64,000 nt of DNA from Verrucomicrobiota bacterium (GTDB lineage Bacteria > Verrucomicrobiota > Verrucomicrobiia > Opitutales > UBA953): assembly GCA_015061905.1 (NCBI GenBank), contig SUVQ01000006.1, positions 62,001-126,000 on the forward strand, read 5' to 3'. Below are positions 1 through 8,405 of the stretch, piece by piece. Made by a program: the position numbers and the translations under genes. Each line of letters opens with the position of its first letter. Position 1 is the first letter of the stretch. The notes beneath the pieces are model-generated. The model was not told the DNA's origin. It worked only from the letters and a program-made list of their open reading frames with translations, and did not search any database.

Positions 1-1
1 G

Positions 2-604
2 CAAATCGAACTTTTAATCTCCCGTTATCCGCTTCTCGCGCCCTGCGCCGGAGACATTCAACGCGCCGTGGATCTTCTCGCCGCCTCCTATCGCAACGGC
101 GGGAAACTGCTGATTTGCGGGAACGGCGGAAGCGCGGCAGACGCGGACCATATTTCCGGCGAACTGCTGAAAGGCTTCTGCTCAAAGCGCCCGCTCAATG
201 CGGAAGCGCGGGAACGCCTCGGCGAAGAACTCGCCGCGAAACTTCAGGACGCGCTCCCCGCAATCCCGCTCCACAGCCTCGGTGCCATCAACACGGCTTG
301 GCTCAACGACTGCGACCCGTATTACGGTTACGCGCAACTCGTTTGGGGGCTGGGAAACAAGGGAGATGTGCTTCTCGGGCTTTCCACTTCCGGTAATTCC
401 AAAAACGTCGGCTACGCGATGGAAGTCGCACGCGCCAAAGGCTTGGTAACAATCGGGCTTTCCGGCACAAGCGGCGGAAAACTTAAAACACTTGCCGATG
501 TCTGCATCTGCGTTCCCGACTCTACCACCTTTAAAATCCAGGAGCTTCACCTGCCGATTTACCACACGCTTTGCCTCGCGCTCGAAGATATTTTCTTCGG
601 TTAA
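2..604 (+). CDS. gmhA: Phosphoheptose isomerase, SIS domain (5' end outside window)
   Basis: Sedoheptulose-7-phosphate isomerase for the heptose precursors of LPS core or surface glycans; cytosolic. The reading frame is open to the window edge, and the GTG at 68 is internal, so the true start is upstream. The sugar-phosphate-binding motifs GNGGSAADADH and LSTSGNSKNV and the C-terminal helix IQELHLPIYHTLCLALE follow the GmhA pattern rather than other SIS proteins. About 200 residues are visible, close to the family's usual 190-200, so little is missing. A hairpin terminator follows directly. The family assignment is good; the exact substrate stereochemistry is not visible. Confidence 0.82.
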   Translation, partial: QIELLISRYPLLAPCAGDIQRAVDLLAASYRNGGKLLICGNGGSAADADHISGELLKGFCSKRPLNAEARERLGEELAAKLQDALPAIPLHSLGAINTAWLNDCDPYYGYAQLVWGLGNKGDVLLGLSTSGNSKNVGYAMEVARAKGLVTIGLSGTSGGKLKTLADVCICVPDSTTFKIQELHLPIYHTLCLALEDIFFG

Positions 605-630
605 GCTAAAAAGCAAAAATCTCCTTTTAC

Positions 631-658
631 AAGCGGCATTCATTGCCGCTTTTTTATT
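631..658 (+). terminator. Rho-independent terminator after gmhA
   Basis: AAGCGGCA at 631-638 pairs with TGCCGCTT at 644-651 across a 5-base loop, followed by a T-run. It ends the gmhA transcript before the next gene. Confidence 0.85.
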
Positions 659-719
659 TGCATTCGCGCACCTAAAATCGCGATTGTTCTTTGCGTTCCC
701 GCGACATAGAATGTGCCGC

Positions 720-1541
720 ATGAGATTTCTTCGTTGCGTTCCCGCCCTCTTTGCGCTCGCATTTTTAGCGGCGATTCCGCTCTCCGCACACGCCGCACCG
801 AAATGGAAACTGGTTTGGTCCGACGAATTTAACGGCAATAAAATCAATCCCCGCTATTGGTCCAAAATCGAACGCGGCACACCGGACTGGAAAAACACAA
901 TGTCCAAGGATCCCTCTCTGTTTTCCGTAAAAAACGGAAAACTGATTCTTCGCGGAAAAGTAAATCGCAACACGAAAAAGGATCCGTCTCCCTTTATTAC
1001 CGGCGGAATTTCCACTCAGGGAAAAGTTTCTTTTTGCTACGGAAAAATCGAAATCCGCGCCAAGCTCGACTGCGCACAGGGAGCATGGCCCGCGCTCTGG
1101 ATGCTTCCGGAAAAAGGCAGTTGGCCGGACGCCGGAGAAATCGACATCATGGAGCATCTCAATTTCGACGACTTCGCCTACCAAACCGTTCACTCCCGCT
1201 ACACGCACTCGCCCAAAGGCGGCTACCCGCCCAAAGGCGCCACGGGGAAAATAAAACGAGACGACTACAATGTTTACTGCGTAGAGTGGCACCCGACGAA
1301 GCTCATTTTCCGCATCAACGGGAAAGAAACCCTCACTTATCCGCGCGTTCCCGCCGAAGTGCCTGCCGGGCAGTGGCCCTTTGACAAACCGTTTTATTTG
1401 CTCGTCGACATGCAACTCGGCGGAAGCTGGGTCGGGAAAGTCAATCCGAGTCAACTTCCCGTTGAAATGCACGTCGATTGGGTTCGCCTCTATCAAGACA
1501 CCTCAAAAAGTAAACTTTCGATTTCAAACAAGAAAAAATAA
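720..1541 (+). CDS. Secreted glycoside hydrolase family 16 beta-glucanase
   Basis: Endo-acting beta-1,3- or beta-1,3-1,4-glucanase (laminarinase/lichenase type). The 273-residue product opens with a clear signal peptide (MRFLRC, a hydrophobic core, then AHA before APKWKLVWSDEF). The ATG at 720 was chosen over one at 711 because it gives the more compact signal. The GH16 active-site motif EIDIMEH is intact, with the nucleophile E140, D142 and the acid/base E145, and the flanking PALWMLP and GEID context is typical. There is no carbohydrate-binding module or anchor, so it is probably periplasmic or released. The substrate (laminarin, lichenan or other) cannot be read from sequence alone. Confidence 0.87.
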   Translation: MRFLRCVPALFALAFLAAIPLSAHAAPKWKLVWSDEFNGNKINPRYWSKIERGTPDWKNTMSKDPSLFSVKNGKLILRGKVNRNTKKDPSPFITGGISTQGKVSFCYGKIEIRAKLDCAQGAWPALWMLPEKGSWPDAGEIDIMEHLNFDDFAYQTVHSRYTHSPKGGYPPKGATGKIKRDDYNVYCVEWHPTKLIFRINGKETLTYPRVPAEVPAGQWPFDKPFYLLVDMQLGGSWVGKVNPSQLPVEMHVDWVRLYQDTSKSKLSISNKKK

Positions 1542-1586
1542 AAATCAGACAAATCGGCAACACCACGACGCTTTCGTTTATTAACT

Positions 1587-2111
1587 ATGAAAAACGTTTT
1601 TTCTCCCGCCTTCATTTCCGGCATTCTCGCCGCCGTAATCGCGACCTCCTGCGCGCCCGTTTCTTCGGAATCCGCCAAAACGGCTGAACCTGCCTCGCAA
1701 ACGCAAGAAGAACGCGTTCCCGCGCCGACGACAAAGGCGAGCGGGAAAATCGAAGTGCTTTCCCGACACGACACCAACGCCGTTTTCCAAGGTGCACGCC
1801 GCCACGTTTGCATGGGTCGCTCCATGCTTTGCCCGGACCGTTGCGGACATTCGGGAACGCTCGCTGTTTTCAAAATTGAAAATTACAATAAATACGAGCA
1901 ATTCGGAAAATACGGAGACCCGCAGACCGACGAATTTATTTTCATGCTCAAATCCACAACGGGGGAAAGCGATGTCCCGCCTGCCCTTGCCGAAAAAATC
2001 GCGGCACTTAAGCCCGGCGACAAAGTAAGGCTCGTTTGGGAGCATGTTTACGTTTCCGACGAGAACGGTGCCCGCCCCGAACGCCCGGTTCGAGTTCTTG
2101 AATCTGAATAA
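1587..2111 (+). CDS. Putative lipoprotein, unknown function
   Basis: A 174-residue protein beginning with a lipoprotein signal (hydrophobic AFISGILAAVIATSC, with the lipobox cysteine near residue 22) and a Ser/Pro/Glu-rich linker to about residue 55. The middle part contains a cysteine pair (HVCMGRSMLCPDRCG), and the C-terminal half has beta-rich text with LKPGDKVRLVWEHVYV, which looks like a small OB- or SH3-like barrel. I do not recognise the family. It lies 45 bases after the GH16 gene on the same strand and is followed by a strong terminator, so the two could share a transcript. Confidence 0.7.
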   Translation: MKNVFSPAFISGILAAVIATSCAPVSSESAKTAEPASQTQEERVPAPTTKASGKIEVLSRHDTNAVFQGARRHVCMGRSMLCPDRCGHSGTLAVFKIENYNKYEQFGKYGDPQTDEFIFMLKSTTGESDVPPALAEKIAALKPGDKVRLVWEHVYVSDENGARPERPVRVLESE

Positions 2112-2123
2112 AAACAAAGCTCG

Positions 2124-2160
2124 AAGCCCTTCCGTGTTCACGGAACGGGCTTTTTCTTTT
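2124..2160 (+). terminator. Rho-independent terminator after the lipoprotein gene
   Basis: AAGCCC plus TCCGTG pair with CACGGA plus GGGCTT (2124-2152) across a short loop, followed by TTTTTCTTTT. Confidence 0.85.
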
Positions 2161-2206
2161 AAAAATTCTTTTGCGGGAACGCCGCGCCCGTTCTACGCTC
2201 TTTAGC

Positions 2207-3229
2207 GTGAAAACGCTTCTGACATTTCTGCTCTGCTTTCCGCTGGCGGCGTGCGCCTCGTCGGAAAAAACCGTCCTCGTCGCCGGCTCCGATTTTCAGG
2301 CACAAACCGATGCGCGCGGAGCCGCCACCGTCCGGGAAATTCTCAATCAAATTAAAAAAGACGGCTACGAAAATATCGACGGATTTCTTTTTTGCGGCGA
2401 CTATACAACCCGGCTTAACAATCGACGCGGAGAAAGCGAAAGCGGAATCTCCGCATTAAAAAACGCTCTTTTCCCGGCGCGACTCGGAATAGAGCCGCAC
2501 GAACTCGTTCTCATTCAGGGCAATCACGATCCCGTCGGCACGGCAGGACTCGCACCGAGCGGCGACAACGATCCCGCGCATCGGCGTTACGGCGTTTTCG
2601 TCATCAACGAGGACGATTATATGTGGTATCAGGGAGACCGCCCGACAAACGGGAACCCTAAAATTTCCGACGACGAAGACACCGTCAGGCGCGCCGCCGA
2701 AAATCTCGATTCGTATCTGAATCAAAAATACAAACAAAAATTCTCCGCGCCGATTTTTATCTGCTCACACCTCCCGCTTCATTATTCCATGCGCACCTAC
2801 CACCACGGAGACGCGCGCTATGCCAAGCATCTTTTAGATGTGATAAACCGCCATGCCGAAAACGGGCTAAATATCTTTTTCCTCTACGGACACAACCACT
2901 CCAACGGCTGGGATAACTACCTCGGCGGCGGACGCGTTTTCCTTCCTCCCGGAGAAAAAATCCCGATTTGCGTTCCCGAAAACAGCAAGCGTTGCAAAAT
3001 TCGGGAAATCGCGTTCACGTATATGAATGCCGGATACACAGGCTACGTTTCCACGACAGATCCGAACGACGGAGCCGATCGCACGTTGAGCCTGAGCCTT
3101 TTTGAAATCGACGCCGACGGGAACGTTACCGCCAAACGCTATTCGCCACAGGGAAAATGCCCGCTCAAAGCCCCCGGAGTTCCGAACACCAAAAACAACA
3201 ACGAAGAAAGCAAGCTCGGGCTTTACTGA
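2207..3229 (+). CDS. Calcineurin-like metallophosphoesterase lipoprotein
   Basis: A 340-residue secreted phosphoesterase. The GTG at 2207 is the preferred start because it gives a classic lipoprotein signal (VKTLLTFLLCFPLAACASS, lipobox LAAC); an upstream TTG in frame would place 12 charged residues before it. The dinuclear-metal motifs appear in order: GSDFQ, FCGDY, IQGNHD, SHLPLH and YGHNHSNG. The family hydrolyses phosphomonoesters or phosphodiesters; the substrate is unknown. Membrane anchoring in the periplasm suggests nutrient phosphate or nucleotide scavenging (inference). It converges on the protease gene at 3267 with only 37 bases between them. Confidence 0.82.
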   Translation: MKTLLTFLLCFPLAACASSEKTVLVAGSDFQAQTDARGAATVREILNQIKKDGYENIDGFLFCGDYTTRLNNRRGESESGISALKNALFPARLGIEPHELVLIQGNHDPVGTAGLAPSGDNDPAHRRYGVFVINEDDYMWYQGDRPTNGNPKISDDEDTVRRAAENLDSYLNQKYKQKFSAPIFICSHLPLHYSMRTYHHGDARYAKHLLDVINRHAENGLNIFFLYGHNHSNGWDNYLGGGRVFLPPGEKIPICVPENSKRCKIREIAFTYMNAGYTGYVSTTDPNDGADRTLSLSLFEIDADGNVTAKRYSPQGKCPLKAPGVPNTKNNNEESKLGLY

Positions 3230-3266
3230 AAAATTCCGCAAGCCTTCGAGCCGTTTCCGTGCAGAA

Positions 3267-4250
3267 TCAAATTTTCCGCCGGCGACGACAAGTCGCCAAT
3301 CCGAGCACGAACGTTCCCGCAATCAAACCGAACGCCGACGGCTCCGGAATCGGCAAAAAATCTTCCACCGAAAGCATCGAAAAATCTTGGATTCTCGTTA
3401 AGCCGTTTTCTGTATAATCCGTGAGATAAATGCTTCCTGAATTTTCAGAAAGTGCAAAAGATTTCAGGGCAACTTCTCCGTCGTCGGAATCAGTCAGATA
3501 AATTTTCGTAACAATTCCCGCCGCGTCATAATCGCAACCCCAAAGCGTTACCGCGTGTTTGAGAGATGTTCCCGAGCTTTGAGGAACATAAATATTCAGC
3601 CCGACAACGGCATCTTGAAGGCTGGTGATAAGCAACGACGAAAATCCCTTCAGACTGTTAAACGTATTTGAAGAATCTTTGCTCGAATACGTATAAAAAA
3701 GAAAATCGCCGCTGTTTTTCAAATTTTCGGCAGTAGGATAAATATTCTTAAAAAATCCGCCTTTTTCCGCTCCGCCCAAATACTCGGACCAACCAAGTCC
3801 GGTCGGAACTTCACTGTAAAAACCTCCGGAAAAATACCACGGAATCCCGTATTCGGCGGAGCCGCCGTCATCCGTCCAATTTTCAATAAAGTATTCAAAA
3901 ATCTGATACTGCCGCCGCGTTTTATTTTCTCGCCCGCCGATATAGCCGTCCGGCGTTCCCGCAGGAAGAACGTTCCCGGCGGCAACATACGCATTTTGCC
4001 AATATTGAAGCATATTCGAGGACTGCGCCGCCCAACACATATTTGAGTCGGTATAAGAACTTACACTCCCTTTGCCCATTTCCCACGCATCTTCGCCGGA
4101 ATACGGATAATGCGCCTTGTTCACGTCAATCCAACCTTTTCCCGAAGAAACGCCGGGTGCCCACGCAGAGCCGGCTTCATTCGCCCCCGGCGCAGAAAAG
4201 GAAACTCCGGAAAAGCAGACAAGAAGAGCGAGCTGGCGAAAAGTTTTCAT
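3267..4250 (-). CDS. IdeS/Mac-like (C66) cysteine protease with PEP-CTERM sorting tail
   Basis: A 327-residue secreted protein with an N-terminal signal peptide. The segment MCWAAQSSNMLQYW (Cys72) matches the nucleophile region of the streptococcal immunoglobulin-cleaving enzyme IdeS. SLKHAVTLWGCDYD (His232) and KIYLTDSDDG (Asp254) match its His and Asp regions. The His-to-Asp spacing of 22 residues equals that of IdeS (H262-D284), and the Cys-to-His spacing is 160 versus 168. The C-terminus (301-327) is a PEP-CTERM signal: IPEPSAFGLIAG, a hydrophobic helix, then CRRRRK, predicting exosortase handling and outer-surface display. Fold and mechanism are strongly suggested; that the substrate is an immunoglobulin is not shown. 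Confidence 0.83.
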   Translation of the reverse strand: MKTFRQLALLVCFSGVSFSAPGANEAGSAWAPGVSSGKGWIDVNKAHYPYSGEDAWEMGKGSVSSYTDSNMCWAAQSSNMLQYWQNAYVAAGNVLPAGTPDGYIGGRENKTRRQYQIFEYFIENWTDDGGSAEYGIPWYFSGGFYSEVPTGLGWSEYLGGAEKGGFFKNIYPTAENLKNSGDFLFYTYSSKDSSNTFNSLKGFSSLLITSLQDAVVGLNIYVPQSSGTSLKHAVTLWGCDYDAAGIVTKIYLTDSDDGEVALKSFALSENSGSIYLTDYTENGLTRIQDFSMLSVEDFLPIPEPSAFGLIAGTFVLGLATCRRRRKI

Positions 4251-4287
4251 GCGCCCAAATAAAGACTACTAATCCGGTTTTATTCAA

Positions 4288-4341
4288 TAAAAAAGCGTTT
4301 CCGGGAAGGAGCGGGAACGCCCCTGCTCGGGAACGCTTTTT
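4288..4341. terminator. Bidirectional terminator built from inverted iterated words
   Basis: AAAAAGCGTTTCCG on one arm pairs with CGGGAACGCTTTTT on the other, and an additional GCGGGAACGC lies in the loop. It sits downstream of the minus-strand acyltransferase and 37 bases upstream of the protease gene, so it probably stops acyltransferase transcription. Confidence 0.75.
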
Positions 4342-4346
4342 GTCCG

Positions 4347-5513
4347 CTACTTGAGTTTTCCCGCCAGCCAACGGCGCACGGGAACGTCGTAAAACTTCAG
4401 ACAAATCCACGCGAGCGCGACACTCGCTGCGAGCACCGCAGAAGAAGCGAGCCAAGTTTCGCCCCACGTATAAACGCGTTTTTCAACAAGCCACGCGTAG
4501 AAAATATACATTATCGGATAGTGCACGATGTAGAGCGGATAGGACAAATCGCCGAGAAATTTGTTCACGCGCGCCGTTACTCCGCTGCACTTTCCGCAAG
4601 CGCCCAACCACACGATTCCCGGAAAAACAAACGCGATGCAGGCAACTTCGTAAAGGCTGTTCAGGCTGTATTTTTCACTCACGGGAGCAATATACGGCAC
4701 GGCAAAAAGCGTAATCAGCAAAGCACTGCAAATCCAAAACGCGCCTTTGATTTCGCGCGGTTTAAACGTGCGCGCCAAAAGCATTCCCGTCGCAAACGGA
4801 AACAGCATCCGCACCAAGCCGCCCCAGAAATTGACTTTGTCGATTGTCCACCCCACGCCCACGCAATCGTAGCCGGAAACGTCGCCCGCGAAAAAACACG
4901 CGTGAGCAATTCCCGAAACCGCGACAAAAACCGCAAGCATTTTTGTCGAAAACTTCCGGATAAGCAGCGCGTAGAGAATATTTCCGATGTATTCAAAAAA
5001 TAATGACCAACTCGGTCCGTTCAGGGGAAACATTTCGCCGTTCCCGCGCACTTCGTAAGGCACGCCCGGCACCGCAGGCACCATCAGCATTGTCAGCAAA
5101 AGCGCGAGCATAACCCAAAATGACGGTGCCGCGTTCCCGTCCCATTTCTCGAAACCGACAAAGGCAAACGCCGCCACGCCGATTATCGCGCCCATGACGA
5201 GCATCGGATGCAAGCGGATTAAGCGGCGTTTGAAAAACGTGCCGAGGCTCATCTTGCCCCATCGGTCATCATAGGCGTAGCTGATAACGAAGCCGGAAAG
5301 TATAAAAAAGAAATCCACGGCAATGTGCCCGTGATTGAGCGTGGAGATAAGCCCGTTCCCGTCGCCGCTCACGCTTTCCGCGAACGCGAAACCCTCAAAA
5401 ATATGATAAACGAGCACCAAAAGTGCCGCAACACCGCGCAAACCGTCGAGCAATTCATAATGAGGTTTGGTGTCGGCAAAAGAACCCGAGAAAACAGAAG
5501 AAACCGGAAGCAT
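4347..5513 (-). CDS. Acyltransferase family 3 (OafA/YrhL-like) membrane protein
   Basis: A 388-residue integral membrane O-acyltransferase with about ten hydrophobic segments. The ATG at 5513 was chosen because the soluble leader then begins a few residues before the family's first motif (YELLDGLRGVAALLVLVYH). The conserved catalytic His region and GHIAVDFFFILSGFVISYAY with a following RR(L/I)RLHP segment are characteristic. Such enzymes transfer acetyl or other acyl groups to cell-surface sugars such as O-antigen or exopolysaccharide. No glycosyltransferases are adjacent, so the acceptor is unknown. It lies 40 bases after the AlbA_2 gene on the same strand. Confidence 0.85.
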   Translation of the reverse strand: MLPVSSVFSGSFADTKPHYELLDGLRGVAALLVLVYHIFEGFAFAESVSGDGNGLISTLNHGHIAVDFFFILSGFVISYAYDDRWGKMSLGTFFKRRLIRLHPMLVMGAIIGVAAFAFVGFEKWDGNAAPSFWVMLALLLTMLMVPAVPGVPYEVRGNGEMFPLNGPSWSLFFEYIGNILYALLIRKFSTKMLAVFVAVSGIAHACFFAGDVSGYDCVGVGWTIDKVNFWGGLVRMLFPFATGMLLARTFKPREIKGAFWICSALLITLFAVPYIAPVSEKYSLNSLYEVACIAFVFPGIVWLGACGKCSGVTARVNKFLGDLSYPLYIVHYPIMYIFYAWLVEKRVYTWGETWLASSAVLAASVALAWICLKFYDVPVRRWLAGKLK

Positions 5514-5553
5514 ACGACAAGGAAAACACACTGATTCCCAGCCCTTCAAGACA

Positions 5554-6345
5554 TTAATTCGACGACCGTCCCGCAAACGCACACAGAACAGCGCGACGAA
5601 TCGGATCCATCAAAAAAGACAGGATTTTTTTGAATTTGGAAAATTTCCCGAAACGCGCCGCAATGAAGCGTTCCCGTTCGCGAACAGGACAGAGTTCCGT
5701 CGAATTTCCCACACGCACGAAAAGATTTCCGTAGGCGTTTTTTTTCGGGATCGCCTCGGTCTCTTCGCGCAAACGCGGCTCTTCGCAAATAAAAATCGGA
5801 ACCGGAGACGGTCTTACCCGTATCGCACAATACTCAAGCTTTCTTTTGCGGGTTTTCCGAAACTGCATCTCGTAGAGCGTTCCCGCGAATATGCTGTCGC
5901 GAAACATTTTTCCGATGCGCCGACGTAAAATCCGCTGAAAAACATCTGTTCGCTTCACTCCCTTTTTCGTTCCTATTTTTTCTTTCAGCGCGTCAAACGA
6001 ACTTTGAAGCCCCGTCACCACGCCGCAATCCGCCACGCCGAGGTAAAGGGTTCCGCCGCCGTTATTTGCCATACCCGCGATAGCTTTTGCCAAAATCCAT
6101 GCCTGCACATGCGGACTGAGTTTTTCAAGCCGACGGATTTTTTTACGAAACTCCTCGTCCTGTGCCTCCCTCGGAGTTGTTGCGAGAAGATGCTTAATTA
6201 TCGCCGAAATACGAGCCGAAACCACGGCTGAACCTTTAAATTCGACGCGGGAATCTTCCGCTCCGACACATTGTTCTCCCCAAAGCATAAATTTGTCGTT
6301 CACCGTTTCCTGAGGCGTCGCCGCAGTATCCTCTCGTTTTTCCAT
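5554..6345 (-). CDS. AlbA_2/Schlafen-type putative nucleic-acid-binding protein
   Basis: A 263-residue protein with the AlbA_2 (Schlafen-like) core: SRVEFKGS near residue 31, MANNGGGTLYLGVADCGVVTG near 91-112, and a closing strand NLFVRVGNSTELC near 210. Bacterial AlbA_2 proteins are often transcription factors or parts of defence modules, and some members bind nucleotides through the GGG segment. No HTH or effector domain is visible. The basic C-terminal tail (KFSKFKKIL, then RR) may contact nucleic acid. The family is moderately certain; the function is unknown. Confidence 0.65.
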   Translation of the reverse strand: MEKREDTAATPQETVNDKFMLWGEQCVGAEDSRVEFKGSAVVSARISAIIKHLLATTPREAQDEEFRKKIRRLEKLSPHVQAWILAKAIAGMANNGGGTLYLGVADCGVVTGLQSSFDALKEKIGTKKGVKRTDVFQRILRRRIGKMFRDSIFAGTLYEMQFRKTRKRKLEYCAIRVRPSPVPIFICEEPRLREETEAIPKKNAYGNLFVRVGNSTELCPVRERERFIAARFGKFSKFKKILSFLMDPIRRAVLCAFAGRSSN

Positions 6346-6469
6346 AGCTTAATTTTTCAAAAAAATTGCGTTCCCGCGCAAGATTTTCTTCCTGTCCTCG
6401 GATTTTCCGGAATCAAAATTTTAAATAAGGATTTATTCAAAACCGGAAATTCGTTTTATTGGGAAAATC

Positions 6470-6790
6470 ATGTTGGGATGGATTTATCTCTTGGTCGCCG
6501 CAGTATTTGAAGTCGGTTGGCCGTTCGGACTGAAAATGGCGGCAGGCTCGCCGCACAAATTCGCGTGGATCGCCTTCGCCGTCGTAGCCATGACGCTCAG
6601 CGGCGTTTTTCTTTATTTCGCCCAAAAAACAATTCCCGTCGGAACCGCCTACGCCGTGTGGACGGGAATCGGTGCCGTTTGCACCTTCGCGATCGGCGTA
6701 ATCGCGTTTCACGACGCGCTCAACCTCCTGCGCCTGCTCGGTGCGTTCTTCATCGTCGCCGGCGTCATCCTCCTCAAAATCGCCCACTAA
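6470..6790 (+). CDS. sugE: SMR-family exporter, SugE/Gdx subtype (guanidinium export)
   Basis: A 106-residue four-helix small multidrug resistance protein that works as a dual-topology dimer exchanging protons for cationic substrate. The essential Glu14 is present in AAVFEVGW, and the loop TAYAVWTGIGAV with Trp63 follows the Gdx/SugE pattern rather than EmrE. Gdx proteins export guanidinium. I looked upstream for a guanidine (ykkC) riboswitch and saw none. The gene stands alone, divergent from the AlbA_2 gene. Confidence 0.85.
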   Translation: MLGWIYLLVAAVFEVGWPFGLKMAAGSPHKFAWIAFAVVAMTLSGVFLYFAQKTIPVGTAYAVWTGIGAVCTFAIGVIAFHDALNLLRLLGAFFIVAGVILLKIAH

Positions 6791-6792
6791 TC

Positions 6793-6959
6793 GCGTTCCT
6801 GCGGGAACGCCCTGCCCGCCTCACCACAACTTTCAGTGCACTTTTAAATGAGGCATCGCGCGGCAAAAAGAATGAATTTTGTTTTCATGGCGAACCTTCA
6901 ACTTTTCCGTTAAGATAGATTTTTCCTGAATACCCCCGCTTGTGGAATTTACGCTTTTG
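6793..6959. repeat. Intergenic stretch with iterated-word hairpin and a 22-bp element also found near 34.9 kb
   Basis: GCGTTCC and GGGAACGC form a near-perfect palindrome around 6794-6811, without a T-run. At 6836-6857 lies GTGCACTTTT followed by AAATGAGGCATC, matching 34911-34932 at 20 of 22 positions. No coding sequence is supported here. Confidence 0.5.
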
Positions 6960-7574
6960 TCATTTCACCAAAACGAACTGCTCGTAATGGAATTTCGCAA
7001 CCTCACTTACCAACGAATTCACAAGCTTATCATCGACATAGTTGTGAGTAATTATCGGGCTAATGCAAAACGGCAGAAATGGCAACCAACAGACCGTGCG
7101 CACGCTTTCAGCTTTTCCGAAACTCGTTAAAGTTTCCTTTCTCAAAACGATATTGGCACTTACGTCCAACGTTTCATCCACGCCGGCAGGAATCAGGAAC
7201 AACGTGCCGCCGCAAACAGCGCCTGCCGCAGCAGCTACATCACTGTCCGTTCCCGAACGCCAAATTCTAAACTCGATATGATAAGAATCTTCAGAAGCTT
7301 CCCGCTCATATCGGACGGAAGAAAACAAGCCCGTCGCTTCTAATGCTTCCCGCAAGGACTCACGAAAAGCAGTATCGTTGTCTCCGTTCAACGGACGCTC
7401 AACAAGATCCGCCTGTATGTATTCGACGGAATAAGTTATCGGGTATTTTTGCGATTCCGTTAAATTCTTTCTTAAAAACACTCCTCCATCGCAATAGCCT
7501 CGGGAATACGATAAACAACCCGACAAAACGGCCGAAAACAACACCGCAATAATCGCAAAAAAGCTCTTCCTCAT
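6960..7574 (-). CDS. Putative lipoprotein, unknown function
   Basis: A 204-residue protein with a lipoprotein signal (MRKSFFAIIAVLFSAVLSGCLS, Cys20). The body contains RESLREALEATGLFSSVRY, a pattern seen in lipoproteins that resemble small secretin or assembly factors, and a hydrophobic stretch VAAAAGAVCGGTLFLIPAG near residue 115. No family is recognised with confidence. Its start overlaps the stop of the upstream lipoprotein gene by four bases (ATGA type), indicating translational coupling and a shared role at the envelope. Confidence 0.72.
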   Translation of the reverse strand: MRKSFFAIIAVLFSAVLSGCLSYSRGYCDGGVFLRKNLTESQKYPITYSVEYIQADLVERPLNGDNDTAFRESLREALEATGLFSSVRYEREASEDSYHIEFRIWRSGTDSDVAAAAGAVCGGTLFLIPAGVDETLDVSANIVLRKETLTSFGKAESVRTVCWLPFLPFCISPIITHNYVDDKLVNSLVSEVAKFHYEQFVLVK

Positions 7575-8344
7575 TTCTGTTCCTTTCTTACTGAAACGCT
7601 AACGATATTTTCGCGTCCCGCCGCAAAAGGCTTTATGTCTTTCTTTGTCCTAATCGGGATTCCGTTTATTTTATCGACAATTTCGCCTCGGGACAAACCG
7701 TCTTCCCGCGCCCTTGTCCCTTTTACGACAGCCGCAATGTGCACCGTTATTTCGTCCGAATCGCTATCCCCGGGCAAAAACTGCGGGAACGCCAATATTA
7801 CACCGTAAAAATTCCCGTCAAATTTTCGCTTCCGAAAAAAGAAGCCGTATTGGTTGTAGTAGTCCGCTTCTTGGGAATACGGAACTGCGTGGAGCGTTGT
7901 ATTTCCGGTATGCCCGCTGTAAGTCCCGCTAACGTATCCGCCTGTCGACGAATACCCGCTTACGGTTCCGCTCGTATAGGAATACGTGGTTGACGACACA
8001 TAAGCAGTTCGCTTAACCACTTTGCTTCTGTGAAATTTTTCACGAAATACGACAAGCGTAGCTCCTACATCCTTAGCCTGTTCTATCGCACAAACCCAAG
8101 GACAATGCACTGCGGAAAACGCACTCTCTCCGACCAGCTCATATCCATCCTCAATCAGCGCAAACAATTCCTCTTCAAAATCTTCATCAGGCGACGATGA
8201 GAACCGAAGGCTCACATCGTCAACTTTCTCATACTCCGTTCCCGCAGACGCATTCGCGACATAATATTCCTCGTAGTAATTACTAACACACCCGCAAATA
8301 GCAAAAGCAATAGTGACTAATAAAAATAGGAAATAGCGATTCAT
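7571..8344 (-). CDS. Putative lipoprotein with Ser/Thr/Gly/Tyr repeats and PDZ-like C-terminus
   Basis: A 257-residue protein with a lipobox (IAFAICGCVSN). Its middle (about residues 112-150) is low-complexity, built from YSYTSGTVSGYSS-type units with alternating Ser, Thr, Gly and Tyr. The end (about 205-255) reads AVVKGTRAREDGLSRGEIVDKINGIPI, the core of a PDZ-like peptide-binding fold. The first half includes VGATLVVFREKF, common in uncharacterised periplasmic proteins. It is coupled by a four-base overlap to the next lipoprotein, so the pair probably forms one envelope unit. Confidence 0.72.
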   Translation of the reverse strand: MNRYFLFLLVTIAFAICGCVSNYYEEYYVANASAGTEYEKVDDVSLRFSSSPDEDFEEELFALIEDGYELVGESAFSAVHCPWVCAIEQAKDVGATLVVFREKFHRSKVVKRTAYVSSTTYSYTSGTVSGYSSTGGYVSGTYSGHTGNTTLHAVPYSQEADYYNQYGFFFRKRKFDGNFYGVILAFPQFLPGDSDSDEITVHIAAVVKGTRAREDGLSRGEIVDKINGIPIRTKKDIKPFAAGRENIVSVSVRKEQK

Positions 8345-8405
8345 CGTTCGGAAAGCTGGCTCAGAGCGAGCACGAATATAAAGCCACTCTACGGAACCTG
8401 TCTAT

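Noticed and set aside
6350-6469. Possible guanidine riboswitch before the SugE-type exporter
   Set aside because: I looked for the conserved ykkC core and paired stems and could not find them; the region is short and AT-rich.
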